Source: Nitrospina sp. | GTDB lineage: Bacteria; Nitrospinota; Nitrospinia; Nitrospinales; Nitrospinaceae | Assembly (NCBI GenBank): GCA_004357365.1 | Contig: SMVT01000137.1 | Coordinates: 1-31,678 of the forward strand | Direction of reading: 5' to 3' | Length of the DNA: 31,678 nt | In this document: in pieces, positions 23,488 through 31,678 of the stretch | Position numbering within the stretch: position 1 is the first letter of the stretch | Layout: every line of letters starts with the position of its first letter | Position numbers and translations under genes: made by a program | The notes under the pieces: model-generated | Seen by the model: only the letters and a program-made list of their open reading frames with translations | Told to the model about the DNA's origin: nothing | Databases searched by the model: none

Positions 23488-25212
23488 ATGAAATCCCTGC
23501 TCCGCGTTTTAGGTTATCTGAAACCGTATAAAACATTCGTCACGTTGACCCTCGGGTTCGCCGTCCTCACCACCCTGCTGGACCTGGTGCCGCCCTGGCT
23601 GATCAAGGTGATCGTCGACCGCCTGGTGGACCACGTGGACGACGGCGGGCTGTACGCCTTCGTCCTGGCGCTGGTACTGGTATATTTCGGCCGAAATTAT
23701 TCCAATTACAAGCGCATCCTGATCAACAACCGGCTCGAGCAGAAGGTGGTGTTCGACATCCGGTCGCACGTTTACCGGGCCCTCCAAAAACTGTCGCTCA
23801 ATTACTTCGAGAACCGGTCGACCGGCGAGATCATGTCCCGCGTCAACGACGACGTCACCCATGTCGAACGGATTTTCATCGACGGCGTGGAGCAGGTCGT
23901 CACTGCCACACTGACCCTGATCGGCATCATGATCATCCTGTTCTACCTGCACTGGAAGCTGGCGGTGGCATCCCTTATTCCCATTCCCTTTCTGGTGATC
24001 GGCGCGTGGAAGTATACCGTGCGGGCGCACAGCCTGTACCACCAGGCGCGGGAACGCGACGCCAAAATGAACGGCATCCTGCAAGACACCATCTCCGGGA
24101 TCAAGGAAACCCTCGCCTTCAACCGCCAGCGCCACGAGGTGAAGCGGTTCGAGCAACGGAGCGGCGATTACTGCAAGAGCACCTTGGAAGTGATGCGCTT
24201 GTGGGCGGTGTACTCGCCGGCGATGATGTTCATGGGTTCGCTGGGAACAGTTGCGATCATCCTGTACGGCATCGGCCTGGTGCAGGCGCAGGAGATCACC
24301 GTGGGAACACTGATTGCATTTATCTGGTACCTGAGCCTGTTCTACACGCCGATCAACCAACTGCACACCCTGAACCATATGCTCCAGCACGCGCTGGCTT
24401 CCAGCGATCGGTTGTTCGAGATCATCGACGCGCAACCGGACGTGGTCGAAGACCCCGACCCCGTGCATCCCGCGACCCCGGTCCATGGGGAAGTCGTTTT
24501 TGACGCGGTGAATTTTGCCTACGTGCCCGCCAAGCAGGTTCTGCATCAGGTGTCGTTCACCCTCAGGCCGGGAGAGAAAGTGGCGCTGGTGGGCCACACC
24601 GGAAGCGGCAAATCCACCCTCGTCAAACTGCTCATGCGGTTTTATGACACCGATGACGGACAGATTCGCATCGACGGGCACCCCCTGCGGAAACTGAGCC
24701 TGGCGTATCTGCGGGAGCAGGTGGGACTGGTGTCGCAGGAGCCGTTTCTGTTCAACGGCACGGTGGAGGAAAACATTCTGTACGGCAAGCTGGACGCCAA
24801 CCGCGCTGAGGTGGAACGGGCGGCTCGCGCGGCGCATGCCCACGAGTTCATCGAGCAGTTGCCCAATGGTTACGAAACGTTGATCGGGGAGCGCGGGGTG
24901 AAACTCTCCGGCGGCGAGAGACACCGGCTGGCCATCGCCCGCGTGTTTCTGAAGGACCCGCCGATCCTGGTGCTGGACGAAGCCACCGCTTCGGTCGACA
25001 CGGAGACGGAAATCAAGATCAAGGAAGCGCTGAGCCAGTTGATGGCGCTTCGCACCACGCTGGTCATCGCCCACCGGTTGTCGACGCTGGAGGGAGCGGA
25101 CCGGGTGCTGGTGTTGAAAGGCGGACGGCTGATCGAGTCCGGCACTCATAAGGAATTGATCCAGGCCGACAGCGAATACGCCAACCTGTTCCAATCACAA
25201 CTTCATTTGTAA
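23488..25212 (+). CDS. ABC exporter, MsbA/multidrug type (fused permease-ATPase)
   Basis: A 574-aa half-transporter. The N-terminal membrane domain has six helices (about residues 15-310) with the type-I exporter segment LNYFENRSTGEIMSRVNDD and the coupling-helix region around ERDAKMNGILQDTISGIKE. The ATPase domain has Walker A GHTGSGKST (369-377), the Q-loop LVSQEPFLFNGTVEENI, signature LSGGE (473-477), Walker B ILVLDE (493-498) and the switch histidine in VIAHRLSTL. It acts as a homodimer or with a partner; MsbA flips lipid A-core, and other members export drugs or lipids. With lpxD and lol genes a few kb away a lipid role is tempting, but this is inference. Single gene, convergent with accA. 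Confidence 0.93.
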   Translation: MKSLLRVLGYLKPYKTFVTLTLGFAVLTTLLDLVPPWLIKVIVDRLVDHVDDGGLYAFVLALVLVYFGRNYSNYKRILINNRLEQKVVFDIRSHVYRALQKLSLNYFENRSTGEIMSRVNDDVTHVERIFIDGVEQVVTATLTLIGIMIILFYLHWKLAVASLIPIPFLVIGAWKYTVRAHSLYHQARERDAKMNGILQDTISGIKETLAFNRQRHEVKRFEQRSGDYCKSTLEVMRLWAVYSPAMMFMGSLGTVAIILYGIGLVQAQEITVGTLIAFIWYLSLFYTPINQLHTLNHMLQHALASSDRLFEIIDAQPDVVEDPDPVHPATPVHGEVVFDAVNFAYVPAKQVLHQVSFTLRPGEKVALVGHTGSGKSTLVKLLMRFYDTDDGQIRIDGHPLRKLSLAYLREQVGLVSQEPFLFNGTVEENILYGKLDANRAEVERAARAAHAHEFIEQLPNGYETLIGERGVKLSGGERHRLAIARVFLKDPPILVLDEATASVDTETEIKIKEALSQLMALRTTLVIAHRLSTLEGADRVLVLKGGRLIESGTHKELIQADSEYANLFQSQLHL

Positions 25213-25236
25213 GAACGGGGAAAACGGAAGTAGGGT

Positions 25237-26205
25237 TTATTCCTTTTCGGTGTTGAAGACCCCCATGTTGCGGAATTTCTCCTGCCGCTGGTCGACCAGC
25301 TCGCCGGGTTTCAGGGCCATCAACTCCTTCAGGTTGGTCCGCAGGGCCTTTTTCAACAGGGTAGCGGCCCATTTATGATGGCGGTGCGCCCCGCCCAACG
25401 GTTCTTTGACGATCGCGTCGATCACCTTTAATTTGAGCAACTGATTGGCCGTCAGACTCAAGGCCCGGGCGGCCTGCTTCACCTTCTCCTTGTCGCCCCA
25501 CAGAATCGAGGCGCACCCTTCCGGCGAGATCACGGAATACACCGAATGCTCGAGCAGGAGAACGCGGTTGCCCAGCCCGATGGCCAAAGCGCCGCCGCTG
25601 CCGCCTTCACCGATAACCACCGCGATGATGGGCACCTTGAGACTGGACATCACAAACAGGTTGTAGGCGATGGCTTGCGACTGGCCCTGTTCCTCGGCGT
25701 CAACGCCGGGATAGGCGCCGGGCGTATCGATCAGGGTAATGATGGGGATACTGAACTTTTCCGCGAGTTGCATCAACCGGAGCGCCTTACGATACCCGGA
25801 GGGTTGTGACATGCCGAAGTTGCGGCGAATTTTCTCTTTGGGGTCACGGCCTTTCTGATGCCCGATCACCATCACCGTCTGGTCGTCAAACTTGGCGAAT
25901 CCGCCGACGATGGACTCCCCGGCGCCGCCGTGCCTATCGCCGTTCAACTCCTGAAAATCAGTGAACATGTTTTCGATATAGTCCAAGGTGTAAGGACGGT
26001 TGGGATGGCGTGCCACCTGGGTTTTCTGCCAGCCGTCGAGGCCGTTGAAGATATCGCGCTTCATGTGGCGGAGTTTTTTCTTCAGCTTGGCGATTTCGTG
26101 GGTCAGGTCGCCGACGCTGTCATACATGTTCGACAGCGAATACAATTCCTTGATCTGATTTTCCATTGCGAAGATGTCTTTTTCAAAATCGAGCATCTGT
26201 GCCAT
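25237..26205 (-). CDS. accA: Acetyl-CoA carboxylase carboxyltransferase subunit alpha
   Basis: A 322-aa subunit that with AccD moves the carboxyl group from biotin-BCCP to acetyl-CoA, making malonyl-CoA for fatty-acid synthesis in the cytoplasm. Clear marks: LDFEKDIFAMENQI start, GDRHGGAGESIVGG, FGMSQPSGYRKALRLM, TLIDTPGAYPGVDAEEQGQ, VVIGEGGSGGALAIG and SVISPEGCASILW. Start ATG 26205 gives the usual length (E. coli 319 aa); the frame is open to a TTG at 26241, inside the end of the LRR gene. No Shine-Dalgarno at normal spacing is visible. It follows the LRR gene by 32 nt and probably shares its promoter. accD is not in the window. Confidence 0.98.
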   Translation of the reverse strand: MAQMLDFEKDIFAMENQIKELYSLSNMYDSVGDLTHEIAKLKKKLRHMKRDIFNGLDGWQKTQVARHPNRPYTLDYIENMFTDFQELNGDRHGGAGESIVGGFAKFDDQTVMVIGHQKGRDPKEKIRRNFGMSQPSGYRKALRLMQLAEKFSIPIITLIDTPGAYPGVDAEEQGQSQAIAYNLFVMSSLKVPIIAVVIGEGGSGGALAIGLGNRVLLLEHSVYSVISPEGCASILWGDKEKVKQAARALSLTANQLLKLKVIDAIVKEPLGGAHRHHKWAATLLKKALRTNLKELMALKPGELVDQRQEKFRNMGVFNTEKE

Positions 26206-26237
26206 AGTTTGTATGCGTGCCTTTGAGTGGTTACCGA

Positions 26238-27305
26238 TCAATAAAATCCGAAAATCGGATAAATGAGATTTTTCAATGTCGCGGATTCGGCCAGCGCTTT
26301 GGCGCCTTCCGTCCCGATTTTATTTTGCCCCAGACGCAGCGACTCCAGTTGCGACAGGGTCTGCGACCGGGCCAAAGCCCGTGCGCCGGCGTTACCGATG
26401 CGGTTGAAATTCAAATCCAGGTGCTTCAAATGTCCCAGCACTTTGGATTCCGCCAGGGCTTGGGCCCCCCGGTCGGTAATGCGGTTCGCCGCCAGATGCA
26501 GGGACTCCAGTTGTTTCAACTTGGGCGACCGGGCCAGCGCGATGACCGCTTTGTCGCTCAGGTTGTTGTTGTTCAGGTTGAGTTCCCGGATCCCCTGAAG
26601 GTACGGCGAATCCAACAGCGCTTTTAATCCGGAATCCCCGATATAATTGTTTTCAAGGTTGGGGAGCGTTTTCTGTTCATTCCAAACCTTGATCTTCTGC
26701 CGGAACTTGAAATTTTCAAGCGCCTGCCGCCCGTCGTCCGCCAGCGGATTGTAAGCCAATCCCAGCCGGACCATGCGCGTCAGCGCGGTAGAATGGGTGA
26801 GCGCCAGGGCGCCGGCGTCACCCACCCGGTTGTAGTTCAGGTTCAACTCCAACAGATGGGGAAAATTTTTCGACTGCGCCAATTGCTGAGCCCCCGCATC
26901 CCCGATGCGGTTGCGGTACAGGTTGAGCACCTCGAGCCGATCCAGCGCGTTTGATTCCGCAAGATAGCGTGCGCCCTGATCGGTCACCTGGTTGTATTCG
27001 ATATGCAACTCTCTCAGGTTGCCCAGGTTCTGCGAATTCGCCAGCGCGCGCACACCCTCGTCTCCCAACCCGCCCTTGTAAATCTTGAGCACCTTCACGG
27101 TTTTCATCAGGGGGGATTGGGCCAACAGGGCCGCCCCTTCGTTCCCGATGATTTTTTCGTTGAGGCGCAGGGTGTGAGGGTTCCGGCCCAGTTTCTTTTC
27201 GATATATTTTTCGAGCGCCTCGGGCGGCATCGGCCGGGCCGCAACCAGGGAAAATGCAAATACAAAAAACAGCAGACCCAGGGTCCGCCCTGCTGGCGTA
27301 GACAT
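26238..27305 (-). CDS. Secreted leucine-rich repeat protein (ribonuclease-inhibitor-like repeats)
   Basis: A 355-aa protein from ATG 27305 (a TTG at 27311 is also possible). A signal peptide (about 1-24, LGLLFFVFAFSLVAA) is followed by about ten LRR units of roughly 25-29 residues, for example LRELHIEYNQVTDQGARYLAE, LEVLNLYRNRIGDAGAQQLAQ, LRELNLNNNNLSDKAV and LKHLDLNFNRIGNAGARALAR. The N-x-I-G-D-x-GA pattern is ribonuclease-inhibitor type, forming a curved solenoid for protein binding. One central unit (about 190-220, ENFKFRQKIKVWNEQKTL) is degenerate and may be a hinge. It lies between lpxD and accA, behind its own promoter. Ligand unknown. Confidence 0.87.
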   Translation of the reverse strand: MSTPAGRTLGLLFFVFAFSLVAARPMPPEALEKYIEKKLGRNPHTLRLNEKIIGNEGAALLAQSPLMKTVKVLKIYKGGLGDEGVRALANSQNLGNLRELHIEYNQVTDQGARYLAESNALDRLEVLNLYRNRIGDAGAQQLAQSKNFPHLLELNLNYNRVGDAGALALTHSTALTRMVRLGLAYNPLADDGRQALENFKFRQKIKVWNEQKTLPNLENNYIGDSGLKALLDSPYLQGIRELNLNNNNLSDKAVIALARSPKLKQLESLHLAANRITDRGAQALAESKVLGHLKHLDLNFNRIGNAGARALARSQTLSQLESLRLGQNKIGTEGAKALAESATLKNLIYPIFGFY

Positions 27306-27365
27306 ATGCAATCGGTCAATCGGGTAAAAATATTGAATTTAAAAGGGTAATTTCTATGTACTCTT

Positions 27366-27395
27366 ATTGTAGCAAGGGAAGTTATTCTTTTTCAA
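27366..27395 (-). promoter_or_regulatory. Promoter for the LRR-accA unit at the end of lpxD
   Basis: On the minus strand TTGAAA (27390-27395, five of six), an 18-nt spacer, and extended -10 TGC-TACAAT (27366-27371, five of six). The -35 lies in the last lpxD codons and the lpxD stop is in the spacer. The predicted start near 27359 gives a leader of about 54 nt. Confidence 0.6.
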
Positions 27396-28398
27396 TGGCA
27401 TTCAGACGTTTTTCCAGGGCTTGGATTTTCCGGGACATTTCCGGCAATTTGGGCAAGGTGGTGATATATCGCCTCCAAGACATGGCCGGAATCGCCGGAA
27501 ATCCACCATAAAACCCCGGTTCCAGGAGGTCTTTAGTGACTCCCGCCTGGCCAGCGATCACCACCTGGTCCCCCAGAGTGACGTGATCGGACAACCCCGC
27601 GTGGCCGGCCAGAATGACGTGGTGCCCCAGTTTGCAGGTACCGCCGATGCCCACCTGAGAAACGATTAGGGAATGCGGCCCGATATCGCAATTGTGGGCA
27701 ATTTGCACCAGGTTGTCGATTTTGGCGCCCTCGCGCACCACGGTTTCCCCGAACGATGCGCGGTCGATGCAGACGTTGGCCCCGACTTCCACATGGTCCT
27801 CGATCACCACCCGGCCCACCTGATTGATCTTAAAATGCCGCCCCTTCTCGTCCGGGGTGTAGCCGAAGCCGTCGGCGCCGATCACTGCTCCCGCGTGCAG
27901 GGTGACATGATTCCCGATGAGGGTATGGCGATACAGCGTGACATTGGGAAACAGGGTGGTGTGGTTGCCGATCCGGCATCCCTCCTGGATCACCACGCCG
28001 GGGTGCAAGGCCACCTGGTCGCCGAGAACCACGTCCAAGCCGACGGTCACCAACGGACCGATGAAAACGTCTTTTCCCAGTTGGACGCCCTCGGCGATGG
28101 CCGCTTGGTCGTCGATGCCGGGTTGGGGCCTCGGTTCGGGATGAAATTCCGCGATCAGTTGGGCAAACGCCAATGCCGGTAAGGGATGAATCACCTGCGC
28201 CTTGTCCGTCTCCAGAACCTGTGACACGATCACCGCGGAGGCGTTACTGGTTTTTAATTTATCTTTGGACTTTTTATCCGCTACAAAGGTAATCTGCCCG
28301 GGCTCCGCCCGTTCGATGCTCTCGACTCCGGTGATCTCTATGGAGCCGTCTCCCTGGACGGTGCCTCCTATCCGTTCGGCGATTTCTTGCAGGTTCAT
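27382..28398 (-). CDS. lpxD: UDP-3-O-(3-hydroxyacyl)glucosamine N-acyltransferase
   Basis: A 338-aa enzyme of lipid A synthesis that adds the second hydroxyacyl chain from ACP onto the glucosamine amine in the cytoplasm. The N-terminal uridine-binding domain (1-95, with ITGVESIERAEPGQITFVAD) leads to a left-handed beta-helix of hexapeptide repeats (about 100-300). The catalytic histidine is H235 in VQIAHNCDIG; GADGFGY (174-180) and IDRASFGET (211-219) are family marks. The C-terminal helix (KIQALEKRLNAIEKE) closes the trimer. It lies 28 nt after lolD. In many relatives bamA and skp precede lpxD; both are missing here. Confidence 0.97.
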   Translation of the reverse strand: MNLQEIAERIGGTVQGDGSIEITGVESIERAEPGQITFVADKKSKDKLKTSNASAVIVSQVLETDKAQVIHPLPALAFAQLIAEFHPEPRPQPGIDDQAAIAEGVQLGKDVFIGPLVTVGLDVVLGDQVALHPGVVIQEGCRIGNHTTLFPNVTLYRHTLIGNHVTLHAGAVIGADGFGYTPDEKGRHFKINQVGRVVIEDHVEVGANVCIDRASFGETVVREGAKIDNLVQIAHNCDIGPHSLIVSQVGIGGTCKLGHHVILAGHAGLSDHVTLGDQVVIAGQAGVTKDLLEPGFYGGFPAIPAMSWRRYITTLPKLPEMSRKIQALEKRLNAIEKE

Positions 28399-28426
28399 AA
28401 CGATCTCTCGTGTGGGATGTTTGGAA

Positions 28427-29143
28427 TTATAAAATCAGTTCCTTCCCGATCGGGTTCAACCGGCCGTCGGCCAACTGCAGGACGCGGTCCAGACTGCGGG
28501 CGATGTTCGCGTTGTGGGTCACGATCACGAAGGTTTGACGGGTTTCTTCATTCAGTTTCCGCGCCAGATCCATGAAATGCTGGCTGGCGCGGCTGTCCAG
28601 GTTACCGGTGGGTTCGTCCGCCAGCACCAAGTCCGGCTGGTTGACCAGACTGCGGGCCAGAGCCACCCGCTGGGTTTCTCCGCCCGACAACTCGCCGGGC
28701 TTGTGATTCAGCCGGTCCTGTAATCCCAACAGGCCCAGCAACTCTTCTGCCTTTTCCTGCACCGATTTTTTATCCCGGTTGCCAATCAACCCCGGGAACA
28801 TGGTATTTTCCAGCGCGGTAAAATCAGGCAGTAAATTGAAATTCTGGAACACAAACCCGATGTGGCGGTTGCGAAACTGTTCGAGGAAACCGTTTTTCTG
28901 TTGGAAAATATTTTGTCCCTTGAAAAAGACGTTGCCCGCTCCCGGCCGATCCAGTCCTCCCATTATATGCAGCAGGGTGCTTTTCCCGCTACCGGAAGCA
29001 CCCACGATTCCCAGGAACTCTCCGGACTGAACCTCCAGGCTGGCGCCGGACAATACATGCACGGGCTGGCTCTTGGAGTGGTAGGATTTTTCCACATCGA
29101 CGGCCTGGAGCAGAGGGCCGGATTTCGCCGGGGCATCATTCAT
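28427..29143 (-). CDS. lolD: Lipoprotein-releasing ABC transporter ATPase LolD
   Basis: A 238-aa ATPase that powers the Lol system, lifting outer-membrane lipoproteins from the inner membrane to LolA. Walker A GASGSGKST (48-56), Q-loop FVFQNFNLLPDFTALEN, signature LSGGETQR (152-159) and Walker B with D-loop LVLADEPTGNLD (172-183) are typical of the LolD/MacB subfamily. Its ATG overlaps the end of lolC by 8 bp, showing tight translational coupling with its membrane partner. Confidence 0.96.
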   Translation of the reverse strand: MNDAPAKSGPLLQAVDVEKSYHSKSQPVHVLSGASLEVQSGEFLGIVGASGSGKSTLLHIMGGLDRPGAGNVFFKGQNIFQQKNGFLEQFRNRHIGFVFQNFNLLPDFTALENTMFPGLIGNRDKKSVQEKAEELLGLLGLQDRLNHKPGELSGGETQRVALARSLVNQPDLVLADEPTGNLDSRASQHFMDLARKLNEETRQTFVIVTHNANIARSLDRVLQLADGRLNPIGKELIL

Positions 29144-30416
29144 AACGCAATCCCTCCACCGGGTCCAGTCGGGATGCCCGCCAGGCGGGATACAAGGAGG
29201 CCAGGAAACAGATCAGGATCGAAAACACGATAATCAGAAACGAATCGAAATACTGGATCTGCGAAGGCAACTCGTCCAGATAATACACGTCGCTGGGAAA
29301 CGCCTCGATGTCGAACAACTGTTCGATAAACCCGACGATTTTGTTCAGGTTGGGAACGATGGTGAACCCGGCGAGGCAACCCAACGCGGTGCCGCACACG
29401 CCGATGATCAACCCCTGCATGCTGAAAATTTTCATGATGCTGGCGCGCGTTGCGCCCATCGATTTCAAAATAGCGATGTCCTTGGCCTTGTCCATGACCA
29501 CCATGAACAGCGTGCTGATGATGTTGAACGCGGCGACGAGGATAATCAGAATCAGGATGATGAACATGGTGATCTTTTCCAGCTTGAGCGCGGAAAACAG
29601 ATTCTTGTTCATCTGCATCCAGCCGCGCGCAAAGTAGGGGGCGCCGAGTTTTTTCTGGATGGCGATGGCAATATGGCCCGCGGCGTCGATATCGTCGACC
29701 TTGATCTCGATTCCCGAAACCCGGTTCTTCATCCCGAACAGCGACTGCGCGGACGACAGGGAAATGAACGCCAGATTGGAATCGTATTCATACATTTTGG
29801 ATTCGAAAATGCCGACCACCTCCACCATTTTAATTTTGGGGATGATGCCCAGCGGCGTCATGCGCACCGACGGCGACATCATGGCCAGAAGGTCGCCGGT
29901 GTATGCGCCAAGGGAACGGGCGAGTTCCTTGCCGAGAATGATCCCCTTGCGTTGAATGCCGGAATCACCCTGAGTGGGACTCGGCGGGGCGCGGTCCAGA
30001 TAAACGAGCTTGCCCTCCGTGAGGTTTTTCTCTAGATCGGAAATATTGGCTTCCCGGTCCGGATCGACTCCGCGGATCACCACGCCGGAGCTTCGTTGTC
30101 TGAACGTCAGCATGACCTGTTTGAGAATGAACGGCGCGGCATCATGGACCTGGGGAACGGTTTTAATTTTCTCAAGCACGCTTTCATAATCCTCCATCCC
30201 ACCGCTTATCAACTGAGTGAACACGATATGGCTGTTGGTTCCAAGAATTTTATCGCGCAGGTTCTGGCCGAACCCGGTCATCACGGCGATCACCACGATC
30301 AGCGCCATGACGCCCACCGCCACGCCGCCCATGGAAATGAAGGTGATGATGGAAATAAATTTCTGAGATTTGCGGGAGCAGAGATGGCGCCAGCTGATTC
30401 GTAGTTCGTAACTCAT
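29136..30416 (-). CDS. lolC: Lipoprotein-releasing permease LolC/LolE
   Basis: A 426-aa inner-membrane subunit of the Lol transporter. One N-terminal membrane helix (about 22-48, FISIITFISMGGVAVGVMALIV) precedes a large periplasmic domain (50-270) and three C-terminal helices (about 280-310, 325-355, 385-410), the MacB/FtsX-type layout. Marks include SWRHLCSRKSQKFISII at the start, DKAKDIAILKSMGATRASIMKIF, and the end YPAWRASRLDPVEGLRYE. Only one LolC/E-type gene is present, so it may act as a homodimer (LolF-like) or with a partner elsewhere. It sits between lysS (62 nt) and lolD (8-bp overlap). Confidence 0.95.
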   Translation of the reverse strand: MSYELRISWRHLCSRKSQKFISIITFISMGGVAVGVMALIVVIAVMTGFGQNLRDKILGTNSHIVFTQLISGGMEDYESVLEKIKTVPQVHDAAPFILKQVMLTFRQRSSGVVIRGVDPDREANISDLEKNLTEGKLVYLDRAPPSPTQGDSGIQRKGIILGKELARSLGAYTGDLLAMMSPSVRMTPLGIIPKIKMVEVVGIFESKMYEYDSNLAFISLSSAQSLFGMKNRVSGIEIKVDDIDAAGHIAIAIQKKLGAPYFARGWMQMNKNLFSALKLEKITMFIILILIILVAAFNIISTLFMVVMDKAKDIAILKSMGATRASIMKIFSMQGLIIGVCGTALGCLAGFTIVPNLNKIVGFIEQLFDIEAFPSDVYYLDELPSQIQYFDSFLIIVFSILICFLASLYPAWRASRLDPVEGLRYE

Positions 30417-30478
30417 GGGGCTCCGTGGAAAGGAATGGGCAAACCGGCCCGGTCACTGTTGAATACAGCTTAAACCGT

Positions 30479-31678
30479 TCAGGCTTCCTTTTTCAACTGC
30501 GGGAATAAAATAACGTCGCGGATCGACTGGGCATCGGTGAACATCATCGCCAGCCGATCGATCCCGATGCCCTCGCCGGCGGTGGGCGGCAGGCCGTATT
30601 CCAGAGCGCGGATGAAATCGTGATCCATCCAGTGCGCCTCTTCGTCGCCCGCATCCTTTTGCTCCATCTGTTGCTCGAAGCGTTCTTTCTGGTCGATGGG
30701 ATCGTTCAACTCGGTGTAGGCGTTGGCCAATTCGCGGCGCCCGACAAACAACTCGAACCGCTCCACCAAATCGGGATCGTCTTCCTTCTTTTTCGACAAC
30801 GGCGAGAGTTCCAGCGGATAGTCGGTGATGAAGGTGGGTTGCACCAACAACGATTCCACAAAATGGTCGAACAATTTGCCCAGAACCTTTCCAAAGGTAT
30901 CTCGTTTTTCGAGAGGCACTTTGTGTTCCAGAGCAAAGGCGACTGCCTTCTCCTGGCTGGCCACCGCTTCCGGCGGAATTTTCCCCACTTCGGTCAGCGA
31001 CTGCTTGAAGGTGTATTCGCGGAAGGGTTTGGAAAAATCGAGCGTCTCCTCCCGGGTCACGCCGTTTTCTTCACAGGTGCAGGGAAACACCAGCGTGTCG
31101 AATACCGTCTGCCCGATGTGGCGGAACAACTCCTCGGTGAGCGTCATCAGGTCCCGGTAGTCGGCATACGCCGTATAAAATTCCAGCATGGTGAATTCGG
31201 GATTGTGTTCGGTGGAGATGCCTTCGTTGCGGAAACTCCGGTTGATCTCGTACACCCGCTCGATGCCGCCCACCACCAGCCGCTTCAGATAAAGCTCCGG
31301 CGCCACGCGCAGGTATAAGTCCATATCCAGGGCGTTGTGATGGGTCCGGAACGGCTTGGCCGTCGCTCCGCCGGGAATAGTCTGCATCATCGGCGTCTCC
31401 ACTTCCAGGTAATTACGTTCGTTGAGAAAATCCCGGATCGCCTGGATTATTTTACTGCGGGCGATGAACACTTCTTTTACCTCGGGGTTGACGATCAAGT
31501 CGACATACCGTTGGCGGTACCGCAATTCGACATCCTTGAGACCGTGCCATTTCTCCGGAAGCGGCAAAAGCGATTTGGTCAGCAGGGTGACCTTTTTGGA
31601 AAACACGGTCAGCTCGCCGGTCTTGGTTTTGGACAACCGGCCTTCCACACCGATGAAATCACCGATATCGAACCTGGA
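30479..31678 (-). CDS. lysS: Class II lysyl-tRNA synthetase (5' end outside window)
   Basis: The frame is open to the right edge: 400 codons, with about 100 N-terminal residues missing, judging from the usual length near 500. An internal GTG at 31648 is not the start, because the upstream codons (FDIGDFIGVEGRL) are the conserved OB-fold. Class II motifs are complete: motif 1 region RDFLNERNYLEVETPMM, motif 2 around RNEGISTEHNPEFTMLE, and motif 3 GEGIGIDRLAMM near the end. The enzyme charges tRNA-Lys in the cytoplasm. The order lysS-lolC-lolD is found in many diderm genomes. Confidence 0.97.
   Translation of the reverse strand, partial: SRFDIGDFIGVEGRLSKTKTGELTVFSKKVTLLTKSLLPLPEKWHGLKDVELRYRQRYVDLIVNPEVKEVFIARSKIIQAIRDFLNERNYLEVETPMMQTIPGGATAKPFRTHHNALDMDLYLRVAPELYLKRLVVGGIERVYEINRSFRNEGISTEHNPEFTMLEFYTAYADYRDLMTLTEELFRHIGQTVFDTLVFPCTCEENGVTREETLDFSKPFREYTFKQSLTEVGKIPPEAVASQEKAVAFALEHKVPLEKRDTFGKVLGKLFDHFVESLLVQPTFITDYPLELSPLSKKKEDDPDLVERFELFVGRRELANAYTELNDPIDQKERFEQQMEQKDAGDEEAHWMDHDFIRALEYGLPPTAGEGIGIDRLAMMFTDAQSIRDVILFPQLKKEA

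Noticed and set aside
23509..25194. Long 561-codon open frame antisense to the ABC exporter
   Set aside because: Composition is typical of a GC-rich antisense shadow (His/Gln/Asp-rich, no domain), and the plus strand encodes a complete transporter.

Overview
The window looks like ordinary chromosome from a Gram-negative (diderm) bacterium of roughly 55-58% GC. The diderm reading rests on LpxD (lipid A synthesis), LolD/LolC (lipoprotein export to the outer membrane), several predicted lipoproteins and a prepilin peptidase. The gene mix (complex I subunit, LipM-type octanoyltransferase, FG-GAP, TPR and LRR proteins, lysS-lolC-lolD-lpxD order) would suit Nitrospinota or a deltaproteobacterial-type lineage. 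That placement is inference, not something I could test. I found no tRNA, rRNA, CRISPR array, transposase or phage gene.

Layout. (1) Positions 1-4639, minus strand: a secreted DUF4159 protein overlaps by 4 bp with a large membrane protein carrying vWA and glutamine-amidotransferase-like domains. After a 299-bp gap comes a membrane-anchored PLD/DUF5919-like protein that runs off the left edge. (2) 4801-6586, plus: a PhnW-type aminotransferase and an orphan 227-aa protein. (3) 6840-9599, plus: a solitary nuoN and a TPR lipoprotein. (4) 9604-13280, minus: a compact run lipM > FG-GAP propeller > double TerB protein > 60-aa zinc-ribbon-like protein > dtd. (5) 13423-14581, plus: a periplasmic protein joining two haem-binding-like Cys/His motifs to a formylglycine-generating-enzyme-like domain, followed by a 36-aa single-membrane-segment ORF. 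(6) 14586-18579: an orphan lipoprotein (minus), a small basic protein behind a very good sigma-54 promoter match, an MscS-type channel, and a polytopic GT-C-like membrane protein (minus). (7) 18828-22373, plus: thpR, recA, recX, prepilin peptidase and a small membrane protein. (8) 22393-25212: an aldo/keto reductase (minus) diverging from an MsbA-like ABC exporter (plus). (9) 25237-31678, minus: lysS (runs off the right edge), lolC, lolD, lpxD, then a new promoter at the lpxD stop driving a secreted LRR protein and accA.

How genes fit together. LpxD, LolC/LolD and AccA all serve envelope biogenesis, and the MsbA-like exporter may too. ThpR, RecA and RecX lie in one direction with short spacing. 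The least understood parts are the Cys/His-FGE fusion with its mini-protein, the lipM to dtd cluster with its seven-motif propeller and double TerB protein, and the vWA/DUF4159/PLD-like group. The most distinctive DNA-level signals are the sigma-54 site at 15493-15509 and a palindromic 18-bp in-frame triplication inside thpR (19224-19277).
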